A stretch of DNA of 26,083 nucleotides from Bacteroidales bacterium UBA1735 (GCA_002315745.1 DCID01000053.1:1-26083); one strand, 5' to 3'; numbered from the stretch's first letter, positions 1 to 5,795 are shown. Made by a program: numbers and translations. The notes: generated from the letters alone by a model not told the origin.

Positions 1-108
1 GGGGGTCTTGATTTGAATCTTGCGACTGAGCACATCGAAGCGGAACTCCTCCCCATTGCTGTACATCTTACGGATATAATCCGTCGTTAATTCTAGTTTA
101 CTAGCCAT
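1..108 (-). CDS. N-terminal fragment of possible VapE/primase-like protein (partial)
   Basis: Only the first 36 codons are inside the window, and the gene continues past base 1. The ATG at 108-106 is preceded by a Bacteroidota -7 box (GTACCTTTGC) at 136-127, which supports a real gene start. The visible peptide has a short helix (TTDYIRKMYSNGE) followed by a strand pair, FRFDVLSRKIQIK. A pattern of this kind (helix, then RYNVLTGRVEYR-like strands) is common at the N-terminus of VapE/VirE-type primase-helicase proteins of Bacteroidota mobile elements. That match is from memory of the family and is weak over so few residues. A small HTH gene lies directly upstream on the same strand. I am confident that a coding start is here, but not of its function. 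Confidence 0.45.
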   Translation of the reverse strand, partial: MASKLELTTDYIRKMYSNGEEFRFDVLSRKIQIKTP

Positions 109-126
109 ATGATTACTAAATCTGCC

Positions 127-136
127 GCAAAGGTAC
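127..136 (-). promoter_or_regulatory. -7 promoter box for the partial gene at the left edge
   Basis: Read on the minus strand the bases are GTACCTTTGC, matching the TAnnTTTG -7 element of the Bacteroidota primary sigma factor. It lies 19 bases upstream of the ATG at 108. At the expected -33 distance the sequence is GTCA, so the -33 element is poor. The promoter may be weak or activator-dependent, or the gene may be read mainly from the gene upstream. Confidence 0.4.
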
Positions 137-161
137 AAAAAGGATTTGACATGAGTGACGA

Positions 162-395
162 CTAAAAAGTCGCCGCCGTTTTTTTCATCATTTTGTACGC
201 ATTCCAGACCGTTTTTTTGGATACATCTAGTTCTAGGCACACGTCCCATTGAGAAGTTTGGGGGTGTGCGAGATGATAGGCATAGATTTTCATCATTTGA
301 TAAATCTTTGCCCGATTGAGACCTAAACTGAAGAGGATCTCCAGTTCACCAGTTGCCTGTTTTTCGAGAAGGTACTCGTACATTGTCTTTGCCAT
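162..395 (-). CDS. Small helix-turn-helix protein, 77 aa
   Basis: Unknown small protein, almost entirely predicted helix. The C-terminal half reads TSQWDVCLELDVSKKTVWNA, a helix-turn-helix pattern (helix, LDVSKKTV turn/recognition helix) that suggests DNA binding. The N-terminus (YEYLLEKQATGELEILFSL) looks like a short packing helix. The ATG at 395 is chosen because a longer reading from a TTG at 425 would start inside the -7 promoter box at 423-430. An ATG at 383 is also possible. The gene sits between the RAYT operon terminator and the partial gene at the window edge, all on one strand, so it may regulate either neighbour. No family was recognised, and the regulatory role is inference from the HTH pattern only. 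Confidence 0.6.
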   Translation of the reverse strand: MAKTMYEYLLEKQATGELEILFSLGLNRAKIYQMMKIYAYHLAHPQTSQWDVCLELDVSKKTVWNAYKMMKKTAATF

Positions 396-421
396 AACTT
401 TTGATTTTTTGAAAAAGTTCG

Positions 422-431
422 GCAAAGGTAC
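422..431 (-). promoter_or_regulatory. -7 promoter box of the small HTH gene
   Basis: On the minus strand the bases read GTACCTTTGC, a full match to the extended -7 box seen elsewhere in the window. There is no TTTG at the -33 position (TCCC instead). It directly follows the T-run of the upstream terminator, so termination of the RAYT unit and initiation of this gene are packed into about 50 bp. The box lies within the long form of the ORF, which is why the internal ATG at 395 is preferred. Confidence 0.45.
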
Positions 432-432
432 A

Positions 433-470
433 GAAAAAGAGCATCCCCAAGGGAGTATACCCTGGGGATG
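433..470 (-). terminator. Intrinsic terminator after the RAYT operon
   Basis: On the minus strand a GC-rich stem, CATCCCCAGGG paired with CCC(T)TGGGGATG with one bulged base and a six-base loop, is followed by CTCTTTTTC. It lies about 50 bp after the RAYT stop codon. A REP-like element sits between the stop codon and this hairpin. Confidence 0.65.
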
Positions 471-480
471 TCACTGGGGA

Positions 481-511
481 TATTGCCCACCGCTGTGCAG
501 TTGGGCTGTGC
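481..511 (-). repeat. REP-like hairpin element, copy A (downstream of the RAYT stop)
   Basis: This 31-base element differs at 3 positions from copy C. On the minus strand it folds as GCCCA-[A]-CTGC, loop ACA, GCGG-TGGGC, with a bulged A and one T-G wobble that keeps the stem. It is the only copy outside the transposase coding sequence, starting 8 bases after the stop codon, and all three copies have the same orientation. Confidence 0.75.
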
Positions 512-519
512 TCGGATGG

Positions 520-1617
520 TTACTGACAGAGTAGTTTAGCGATATTGTTCAGTGCTACGTAACGATAGCGTTGGCTACTGGTGGGAATTGGCGCGAATGA
601 ATAGTGTTTAGCTTCGGTTTTTTGTTGCAGATCCGCTTGTGTAAGACGTATAATCTCTGAATTTGTCATGGTTTCCTCAACGGGTTCTAAGAGCAGCAAT
701 CGCCCTTTGGCACATGCGTCAAAATAGACTCCGCCTGGTTTATAGTATCGCTCATGTTCACTACCTTCCTTTGGGAAACCATCTTTGAGTAGGATGACGA
801 GTGGATAACCAGCCTCGCGCACTGCACGGACGATGGTTCTCTCTCCTTCGTTGATGGCAGCCGTATAGGTCACTGCCCCCGCTTCGGCATTGAGCATGGT
901 TTGCTCTAACTGTAGGGCTAAACGATCGGCATGGATAGTACGTGAGCACTCTACTACCTGCCGACACGGATAATCAAGTAGGAAGATATTCCCTAGCGCA
1001 GAGAAGTGCATATTGCCCACCGCATTGCGGTTGGGCTGTGCATTGACATGTACACCTCTCTTCAGTGTGAATAAATCACGGTGGTGGTGTTTAAGCCACG
1101 CCCTACGAGGATTATCATTGACATAGTTAATCATCGTGGACAAGGATGCGTTTGGCAGTAAGATACGCACGTAGAACCCCTGTTGTAGTAGTCCTGTGCC
1201 TCTTAGTTGCTCGCGTTCTTGCCATGTGAGATGTGTATTGCCCACCGCACTGCGGTTGGGCTGTGCTTGTTGATAAGCCTTGTTAATGCCAGTCTTTAGA
1301 CCATTAATAATTTGTCCGAAGGTGGTGGTATGTAGATCACTCATCACATGAAGTACGAAATGGATATGATCTGGCATCACGGTTGCTGCCTCTATCACTA
1401 GACCTTCTTGCGGGTGGTAGTTGGGAATGGTGCGTACACAATCCATCACTGCGGCTCCTAAATCGGTATAAACGATATGGGCTGTCTCCGCTGTGTCTCC
1501 TTCTATCTTGCCAAAGATATCAGTACCGCGTTGATTTGTGACCAAGGTGATATGGTAAACACCTGACCAATGGTAATTTTTCCATTTGACATAGTTGTAA
1601 TAAATCCGCTTCTTCAT
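520..1617 (-). CDS. REP-associated tyrosine transposase (RAYT, Y1/HUH family), 365 aa, with two REP-like insertions
   Basis: Single-strand DNA transposase of the IS200-like Y1 superfamily. The HUH metal site is PDHIHFV (residues 82-88, H84/H86) and the likely catalytic tyrosine is Y165 in INYVNDNPRRAW. The N-terminal VYHITLVTNQR strand is typical of RAYT proteins. Residues about 207-365 form a second domain (LNAEAGAVTYTAAI, GYPLVILLKDGF, GGVYFDACAKGRLLLL) that resembles the Rossmann-like DprA/LOG tails I associate with some Bacteroidota Y1 transposases. This makes it much longer than the usual 150-220 aa. Two 12-residue repeats, AQPNRSAVGNTH (118-129) and AQPNRNAVGNMH (193-204), are translations of the 31-bp REP-like elements at 1236-1266 and 1011-1041. 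The first falls between the HUH motif and Y165. The ATG at 1617 overlaps the stop of the upstream winged-helix gene (ATGA). Family assignment is firm; activity with the inserts is unknown. Confidence 0.9.
   Translation of the reverse strand: MKKRIYYNYVKWKNYHWSGVYHITLVTNQRGTDIFGKIEGDTAETAHIVYTDLGAAVMDCVRTIPNYHPQEGLVIEAATVMPDHIHFVLHVMSDLHTTTFGQIINGLKTGINKAYQQAQPNRSAVGNTHLTWQEREQLRGTGLLQQGFYVRILLPNASLSTMINYVNDNPRRAWLKHHHRDLFTLKRGVHVNAQPNRNAVGNMHFSALGNIFLLDYPCRQVVECSRTIHADRLALQLEQTMLNAEAGAVTYTAAINEGERTIVRAVREAGYPLVILLKDGFPKEGSEHERYYKPGGVYFDACAKGRLLLLEPVEETMTNSEIIRLTQADLQQKTEAKHYSFAPIPTSSQRYRYVALNNIAKLLCQ
1011..1041 (-). repeat. REP-like hairpin element, copy B (inside the RAYT gene)
   Basis: 31 bases differing from copy C at one position, in the hairpin loop (AAT instead of AGT). 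The stem is GCCCA-[A]-CCGC paired with GCGG-TGGGC. It is translated in frame as AQPNRNAVGN within the transposase. Confidence 0.8.
1236..1266 (-). repeat. REP-like hairpin element, copy C (inside the RAYT gene)
   Basis: 31 bases, starting 225 bp (75 codons) from copy B and in the same reading frame. The stem is GCCCA-[A]-CCGC, loop AGT, GCGG-TGGGC. It encodes AQPNRSAVGN between the HUH motif and the putative catalytic tyrosine of the transposase. Confidence 0.8.
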
Positions 1618-2255
1618 TCCAATTTTTGTTTCATTTCTAATTCGATGTCACCTGTGGATTTTTGTCCTTGTGCTTTGTCATAATCCTTGCATAGATGCTC
1701 GCGATGCCATAGTTTCTCAAAAGGTCGCCAGCGTGGTTCAACGGAGCATATCTGTCCTATTTGATTAGCAAGTATAGCCGCTTTCGTGCGACTAACTAGA
1801 GGTTGATATTGCTCATTGAGCCACCCTTCGTTGCGTGCAATATCTAATAGACGCATGACTTCGGGATTGTTCAACTCATCTGGGATGGTGGGAGTGACTT
1901 GGATGTTGGCGCGTTTTTGGGCAAGGGGCTTGTCTTGGTAAGGTGTAGTATAATTATTATCTACATGCGCGATGACGTTATTCCCTGAGCCATTAATGAT
2001 ATTGATATGGATATGCGGTTGTTCGATAAGTTGATCAACTACTAACCTATTCTGATATTCCTTGGTCATATAGTACCCAGGTTTCATACGGATGATATCA
2101 GGGGTCTGCTGTACAATTCGACGGATGGTAGCGTTAGGTGTTTTCGTTCCCCATTGACAATCTTCTATCTCATGGATATGTTTGTAGATCTCTTTTAAGG
2201 TGGCTACTCCCCCTAATTTTTCGAGGATTTCCTTGACGGCTTGCGTTTGTGTCAT
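1614..2255 (-). CDS. HARE-type winged-helix protein, 213 aa
   Basis: Residues 1-64 match the HARE-HTH (HB1/ASXL/restriction endonuclease) winged-helix fold. They comprise a helix AVKEILEKLGG, then LKEIYKHIHE, then TKTPNATIRRIVQQTPDI, ending in a MKPGYYMT wing. The family is known to occur with restriction-modification genes and is thought to read modified or damaged DNA. The middle (HIHINIINGSGNNVIAHVDN) is Asn/Ile-rich and likely beta; the C-terminal third is helical with many charges. The ATG at 2255 is chosen because a perfect promoter (2285-2316) overlaps the longer ORF start at 2315. It lies just downstream of the DpnA-like methylase gene but has its own promoter, and it overlaps the RAYT start by four bases, so the two are probably translationally coupled. 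It may regulate the restriction system or the transposase. Confidence 0.75.
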   Translation of the reverse strand: MTQTQAVKEILEKLGGVATLKEIYKHIHEIEDCQWGTKTPNATIRRIVQQTPDIIRMKPGYYMTKEYQNRLVVDQLIEQPHIHINIINGSGNNVIAHVDNNYTTPYQDKPLAQKRANIQVTPTIPDELNNPEVMRLLDIARNEGWLNEQYQPLVSRTKAAILANQIGQICSVEPRWRPFEKLWHREHLCKDYDKAQGQKSTGDIELEMKQKLE

Positions 2256-2284
2256 ATTTGGATCTATTTTTACGTTAGATCCGG

Positions 2285-2316
2285 CAAAAGTACTAAAAAA
2301 ATCTGATCTGTGCAAA
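2285..2316 (-). promoter_or_regulatory. Promoter of the HARE-HTH / RAYT operon
   Basis: On the minus strand TTTG (2316-2313), a 20-base spacer, then TACTTTTG (2292-2285) followed by C, a full match to the Bacteroidota sigma-A consensus. It lies between the stop of the DpnA-like methylase gene (2332) and the ATG at 2255. The winged-helix and RAYT genes can therefore be expressed independently of the restriction operon. Confidence 0.8.
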
Positions 2317-2331
2317 TTTTAGGATCAAAAT

Positions 2332-3507
2332 CTACTTTAGTTCTACAAAATCGCTAAATGGGCGAATCTCTGCAACAGTAGTCTGTGATCGTTTTACCAG
2401 AGATGGCATCGTTTCGTATGCAATCTCCTTCTTCGGGTCAAAACGCACAACGGCATAGTAAGGGGCATGTTCGGCACTAAAACCCATCTGCTGCAATTGC
2501 TCTGCTGTCCATATCTGAAAACCTTTCTTTGCTACCTTGAAGAGGTGCGGATTCTCGCCATTGGTATGAATAAGTACATAACCCATCCGTTCAAACCCAG
2601 GCTTGACTAATAGTGAGCCCTTGCTATCGCCAGCCCGCAAGTAACAGATGCCTGTTTGCAGTACCAACGGCAAGTCTGTCTGTCGTGCGTGATTGACCAA
2701 GACCGTTTCTTCTTGGGCGTTCTCGCGCATCTTAGCCAGTAGTTTGGCAAAGGTGTCGGGGTCGTTTATCTCCTCACGACGACGCATGGAGAGTTGGACG
2801 AAGGACGGGTCTTGCTCGATACCGATATAGTTACGGCCGAGTAGGTTGGCGGCTATGCCTGTGGTGCCACTGCCCGAGAAGGGGTCGAGGATAGTATCGC
2901 CCGCATTGGTGGAGGCAAGGATGATGCGATATAGCAGGCGTAGGGTCTTTTGCGTGGGGTGTTTACCGCATGTCTTTTCCCATCGAGATACGGCAGGTAT
3001 GCGCCACACATCGGTCATCTGCGAACCACCATTAAGCTGTTTCATGGTCTCGTAGTTGAACAGGTGCGGTTTCTTGGCGTCCTTACGTGCCCAAATAATC
3101 AGTTCCGTAGAGAAATTGAAGTAGCGGCAACTGAGGTTGGGTGGTGGGTCGGTTTTCTGCCAAGTGATAGTGTTGAGCACCTTGTAGCCCAACTCTTGCA
3201 GGCAGCGCATGACGACGTGGATATTGTGGTGTGTGCCGCTAATCCATATCGTGCCATCGTCCTTGAGTTTGGAACGGCAGAGGGAGAGCCATTGGCGGTT
3301 GAAGTCGTAGATGTACTCGGGGGTGCCACCTTTATCCCAATCACCCTTATCCACACAGACCTGTTTGCCACTTTGGCAACTGATACCGCCGTTGCTGAGG
3401 AAGTACGGTGGGTCAGCGAAGATAGTCTGCACGGAGCAGTCGGGCAGTTCAGCGATGCGTTTCATACAGTCGCCTTGGAGGATGGTGAAGTTATCAAAGC
3501 GCATCAT
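2332..3507 (-). CDS. DpnA-like adenine-N6 DNA methyltransferase (second methylase of a GATC system), 391 aa
   Basis: Beta-class amino-methyltransferase in which the catalytic motif comes before the SAM motif. Motif IV is FADPPYFLSNGG (residues 30-41), followed by DKGDWD (53-58), as in DpnA, the second DpnII methylase that can act on single-stranded GATC. Motif I is LDPFSGSGTTGIAA (207-220), with GRNYIGIE closing the SAM pocket. DpnA is about 268 aa. Here some 130 extra residues (about 260-391) form a C-terminal domain I do not recognise (YVLIHTNGENPHLFKVAKKG and FSDFVELK). The start at 3507 overlaps the endonuclease stop (ATGATG), giving translational coupling; the next Met at 3504 is an alternative. 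It is the last gene of the restriction operon, so the order is methylase, nuclease, methylase rather than the pneumococcal order dpnM-dpnA-dpnB. Confidence 0.9.
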   Translation of the reverse strand: MMRFDNFTILQGDCMKRIAELPDCSVQTIFADPPYFLSNGGISCQSGKQVCVDKGDWDKGGTPEYIYDFNRQWLSLCRSKLKDDGTIWISGTHHNIHVVMRCLQELGYKVLNTITWQKTDPPPNLSCRYFNFSTELIIWARKDAKKPHLFNYETMKQLNGGSQMTDVWRIPAVSRWEKTCGKHPTQKTLRLLYRIILASTNAGDTILDPFSGSGTTGIAANLLGRNYIGIEQDPSFVQLSMRRREEINDPDTFAKLLAKMRENAQEETVLVNHARQTDLPLVLQTGICYLRAGDSKGSLLVKPGFERMGYVLIHTNGENPHLFKVAKKGFQIWTAEQLQQMGFSAEHAPYYAVVRFDPKKEIAYETMPSLVKRSQTTVAEIRPFSDFVELK

Positions 3508-4334
3508 AAAGTATTCAAGAAATCGTGGATGCTAGTGAGGTTATAGATATGTGGGATGATGTTGTATGCCTCTTGCAGTTTATTTTTAGCCGATTTCCAT
3601 CCTACGCCATCGGTTATCCATACAAACTCAAAACCAGGAACGGAATCAATCTTAGGGGCAATATCGGAATAGGAACGCGCGACCTCGTTGAGTTTGGAAC
3701 CTCCGCCTGAGTAGAAATTAACCTCAAAAAGGTAGGTCTTATTGGCTTTTTCTACCACAAAATCGAAGCGTTTTTCATCATCTCCCAACACGGCAGTTAG
3801 GGCTGACCATTCGCTGGAATAGACTTCTTGGCGGAAAGGAAGGTTATGCTCGGTGAGAATATCGGCAACGACACCTTCCATGATATGACCACTTCTGTTT
3901 TTGCGGGCATTAGTGTCCAAACCTGTCTCAATGCCGAAGACATAATCAACGAGGTTGGTGATCTTTTGGTTTAGGAAAAGGTCAGCGAGTCCTGTTTCTT
4001 CTAAGAACTCCATCACCCCATCGGCAGACTGAAAGAACGAGTCCATGATGACGGGTTGGTTGGCGGAATTGAGGACAAACTTCTTGCCCTCGTCGCGCAC
4101 GGCTATGAGGATATTGAGAACTTGGAAGGCAGATGGATCTCTATTCCAAATGGTGTTCACGGCACTGCGGAGGTTAGTTGCACCAAGGAGACTATTGAGT
4201 ATGTGAAGACTCAATTTGATATTCTCCACGTTCTGCGAGATCTTCTCAAAATCGCAAAAGAAATTGAGATGTTGATTGGTCTCTTTTAACTGAGCAATAA
4301 ACTGCTCAAACTCTTGAGGGGTATGTACTGCCAT
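3504..4334 (-). CDS. DpnII/MboI-type restriction endonuclease (cuts unmethylated GATC), 276 aa
   Basis: Type II restriction enzyme of the DpnII family, close to the usual length (about 290 aa). The PD-(D/E)xK core is visible as RFDFVV (residues 189-194) followed by FEVNFYSGGGSKLNEVARSY (203-222), the family's signature strand and helix. GLDTNARKNRSGHIME (138-153) is another conserved block. The N-terminal 120 residues are helical. The start lies 4 bp after the Dam-like methylase stop, and the stop overlaps the start of the DpnA-like methylase, so all three are co-translated from one message. Recognition of GATC is inferred from the family and from having both a DpnM- and a DpnA-like partner. 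The gene appears intact, and GATC sites are common in this window, as expected if the host protects them. Confidence 0.93.
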   Translation of the reverse strand: MAVHTPQEFEQFIAQLKETNQHLNFFCDFEKISQNVENIKLSLHILNSLLGATNLRSAVNTIWNRDPSAFQVLNILIAVRDEGKKFVLNSANQPVIMDSFFQSADGVMEFLEETGLADLFLNQKITNLVDYVFGIETGLDTNARKNRSGHIMEGVVADILTEHNLPFRQEVYSSEWSALTAVLGDDEKRFDFVVEKANKTYLFEVNFYSGGGSKLNEVARSYSDIAPKIDSVPGFEFVWITDGVGWKSAKNKLQEAYNIIPHIYNLTSIHDFLNTL

Positions 4335-4338
4335 AGTT

Positions 4339-5244
4339 TTAGTTATTAAAGTTTCTAATTAAAAGTTCCGTTAGTTTGCCACGTTTGGTGGGGTTGGCAT
4401 TGATGCTGCGACTGGCTATCACGCGCTCGATGTGATAGGATTGGTAAAGATGGTCGAAGAAGCCATCCTTGCAGTCAGAGTTACTGAGCATGAACGTATA
4501 TCCTGCCTCATGGACTTGGTCACAGAACTCTTTCAAGCGAGTCTGTGCAGCATCGTTAAAAGATTCTTTGGTATAGTCATTAAAACTGCTGGTAGCAGTG
4601 AGAGGGCGATATGGCGGATCGAAATAGAAGAGGGTTGGTGCTTGGGCATTGTGGAGCGTGGCAGTGTAGTCGCCAGTTAGGATCTCTACTTTCTGAAGTA
4701 GTTGGCTATCAGCAATTATAGTCTCCTCATCGCAGATGGTGGGTGCGGCATATCTACCAAAAGGCACATTGAAGAGCCCTGACTTATTGACGCGGTATAA
4801 GCCGTTGAAGCAGGTGCGATTAAGAAAGAAGAACAGTGTTGTGTTACGGAGAGCGTCCAAGGACTTGGTGTTGAACTCTGCACGACACTCCATGAAGAAG
4901 GCACGTTGAGCATCCTCATTGGGCAAAGCGAAGTACTCCTTTTGGATGGATTGGAGCGAGGTAATCAAATGAGAAGGGTGATCCTTAACCACCTTGTAGC
5001 AGGTGGTTAGATCGCTATTGATATCATTGATGACGGCGCGACGGATATTAGGATGTGTTTGGAGCATATAGAAGAGCATTGCTCCTCCGCCCACAAAGGG
5101 CTCAATATACGTGACATCCTCCCAATCCGCGAAGTGGTTAGGTAAGAGAATTTCAAGTTGAGATAGGAGTTGGCTTTTACCACCCACCCACTTGATGAAA
5201 GGTTTGGCTTTTGTAGTAGTGTGAGAACCCGAATTGCCTGCCAT
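4339..5244 (-). CDS. Dam/DpnM-class adenine-N6 DNA methyltransferase, 301 aa
   Basis: D12-class (alpha) GATC methylase. In order: the SAM-binding motif PFIKWVGGKSQLL (15-27), IEPFVGGGAM (47-56), the FNGLYRVN block (146-153), motif IV YFDPPYRPL (207-215), and RGKLTELLI near the C-terminus, as in Dam and DpnM. The ATG at 5244 gives a leader of 14 residues before PFIKW, close to DpnM. A GTG at 5277 would add 11 residues and sits only six bases after the T-run of the attenuator hairpin, so it is a real alternative. It is the first gene of the restriction operon, so the protective methylase is made before the nuclease. No C-protein gene is present. Expression is probably controlled by the leader structure at 5284-5360. 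Confidence 0.92.
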   Translation of the reverse strand: MAGNSGSHTTTKAKPFIKWVGGKSQLLSQLEILLPNHFADWEDVTYIEPFVGGGAMLFYMLQTHPNIRRAVINDINSDLTTCYKVVKDHPSHLITSLQSIQKEYFALPNEDAQRAFFMECRAEFNTKSLDALRNTTLFFFLNRTCFNGLYRVNKSGLFNVPFGRYAAPTICDEETIIADSQLLQKVEILTGDYTATLHNAQAPTLFYFDPPYRPLTATSSFNDYTKESFNDAAQTRLKEFCDQVHEAGYTFMLSNSDCKDGFFDHLYQSYHIERVIASRSINANPTKRGKLTELLIRNFNN

Positions 5245-5283
5245 GATGATAGTTGGTTGTGCATCACTATCATTCACGGCGAC

Positions 5284-5360
5284 AAAAAAGGCGTGAGCCT
5301 CTTATCGCGTACCAAGGCAACCGACCAAGGAGACCTCTTCTATCATAAGAAACTCACACC
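5284..5360 (-). promoter_or_regulatory. Terminator-like hairpin with internal leader ORF: candidate attenuator of the DpnII operon
   Basis: On the minus strand GGTGTGAGTTTCTTAT (5360-5345) pairs with ATAAGAGGCTCACGCC (5305-5290) over 16 continuous pairs, of which three are G-U. The three non-Watson-Crick positions are G-U only in minus-strand RNA and would be A-C mismatches in the other strand, so the structure is specific to the sense transcript of the methylase gene. Six Ts (5289-5284) follow at once. The 39-base loop is almost exactly filled by a 14-codon ORF. A translating ribosome would open the stem, as in attenuation or translation-coupled readthrough. A weak -7-like box (CACTTTTG) overlaps the upstream arm, so the transcript start, and whether the full left arm is transcribed, are uncertain. 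Confidence 0.55.
5302..5346 (-). CDS. Possible 14-aa leader peptide inside the attenuator loop
   Basis: ATG at 5346 and TAA at 5304-5302, reading MIEEVSLVGCLGTR. Start and stop codons both touch the two arms of the 16-bp hairpin. No run of one regulatory amino acid is obvious. There is no clear ribosome-binding site, which is normal for this phylum. Its existence as a translated peptide is inference from position only. Confidence 0.3.
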   Translation of the reverse strand: MIEEVSLVGCLGTR

Positions 5361-5458
5361 AAAAGTGTAAGCATTCTACTATTCGATAGAAAAGGTTCCT
5401 ATACGCGGAACCTTAACTATTTATTTCAGTTGTTTATCTCCTTAAAACTTGGTCGGTT
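5319..5458. repeat. Perfect 11-bp inverted repeat spanning the restriction operon leader
   Basis: AACCGACCAAG at 5319-5329 (plus strand) is exactly complementary to CTTGGTCGGTT at 5448-5458. The inner copy falls in the loop of the attenuator hairpin. The 118 bp between them contain the terminator at 5388-5414. In a minus-strand transcript that starts upstream of 5458, the two copies could form a long-range pairing. Confidence 0.45.
5388..5414 (-). terminator. Intrinsic terminator after the 65-aa gene
   Basis: On the minus strand AAGGTTCC, loop GCGTATA, GGAACCTT form a perfect 8-bp stem followed by TTC and AT-rich sequence. The T-run, counting the last stem bases, is TTTTC. It separates the small gene at 5533-5730 from the restriction operon. 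The stretch 5415-5530 holds no gene I can support. Confidence 0.5.
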
Positions 5459-5532
5459 TTCGGTAAACGCGAAATAATAGCTAATGCTGTTAAATTTTCA
5501 ATATGTCTTGCACCCTATAAGTCAGGGGCTAA

Positions 5533-5730
5533 CTATATTACTTGTACTACTTGGATGGTATCAATGTCATACTGATGCTCCGTAATCCACGGGTTGTCAT
5601 TGAGCAATTGGCGCAACGCTTTTGGTTCATCATCTTCTTGAACAAACCCCAAAATCTGATAGTTCTCAACATCCGTATTATCGGGTGCTTGTGTCCATCC
5701 TTCCGATGTGTAAAACAAGTATTTTGCCAT
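5533..5730 (-). CDS. Conserved-looking small hypothetical protein, 65 aa
   Basis: Short acidic protein starting MAKYLFYTSEGWTQAP, with a probable beta N-terminus (KYLFYTSEG), a central YQILGFVQ strand and a helix KALRQLLNDNPWI. There is no signal peptide, membrane segment or cysteine. I do not recognise a named family, although short proteins with a DVENYQILG-like strand and a NPWI motif are, as I recall, common hypotheticals in this phylum. The reality of the gene rests on a perfect promoter 34 bp upstream (5764-5795) and a hairpin terminator downstream, making it a monocistronic unit. It lies between the accessory restriction island and the polysaccharide locus. Function unknown. Confidence 0.75.
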   Translation of the reverse strand: MAKYLFYTSEGWTQAPDNTDVENYQILGFVQEDDEPKALRQLLNDNPWITEHQYDIDTIQVVQVI

Positions 5731-5763
5731 CCAAATATATGTTTATTTTCTACTTTCAGCCTG

Positions 5764-5795
5764 CAAAATTACAACTTTTTTTCGAGATACGCAAA
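5764..5795 (-). promoter_or_regulatory. Promoter of the 65-aa gene
   Basis: Minus strand: TTTG (5795-5792), exactly 20 bases, TAATTTTG (5771-5764) followed by CAGG. A full consensus match placed 34 bp before the ATG at 5730. Confidence 0.8.

Noticed and set aside
481..1266. The three 31-bp repeats as a CRISPR array
   Set aside because: The spacing is irregular and long (530 and 225 bp), two copies are translated inside a gene, and no cas genes are present.
2950..3546. Plus-strand ORF of 198 codons opposite the DpnA-like methylase
   Set aside because: Antisense shadow of a clear methyltransferase with intact motifs; no promoter or family match.
4056..4680. Plus-strand ORFs opposite the DpnII endonuclease and Dam-like methylase
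   Set aside because: They mirror well-conserved minus-strand proteins and have no separate support.
5388..5414. AAGGTTCCTATACGCGGAACCTT as a site-specific recombination site, since it recalls the FRT arm GTTCCTATAC
   Set aside because: Only a short stretch matches, there is no second copy or recombinase, and a terminator explains it better.
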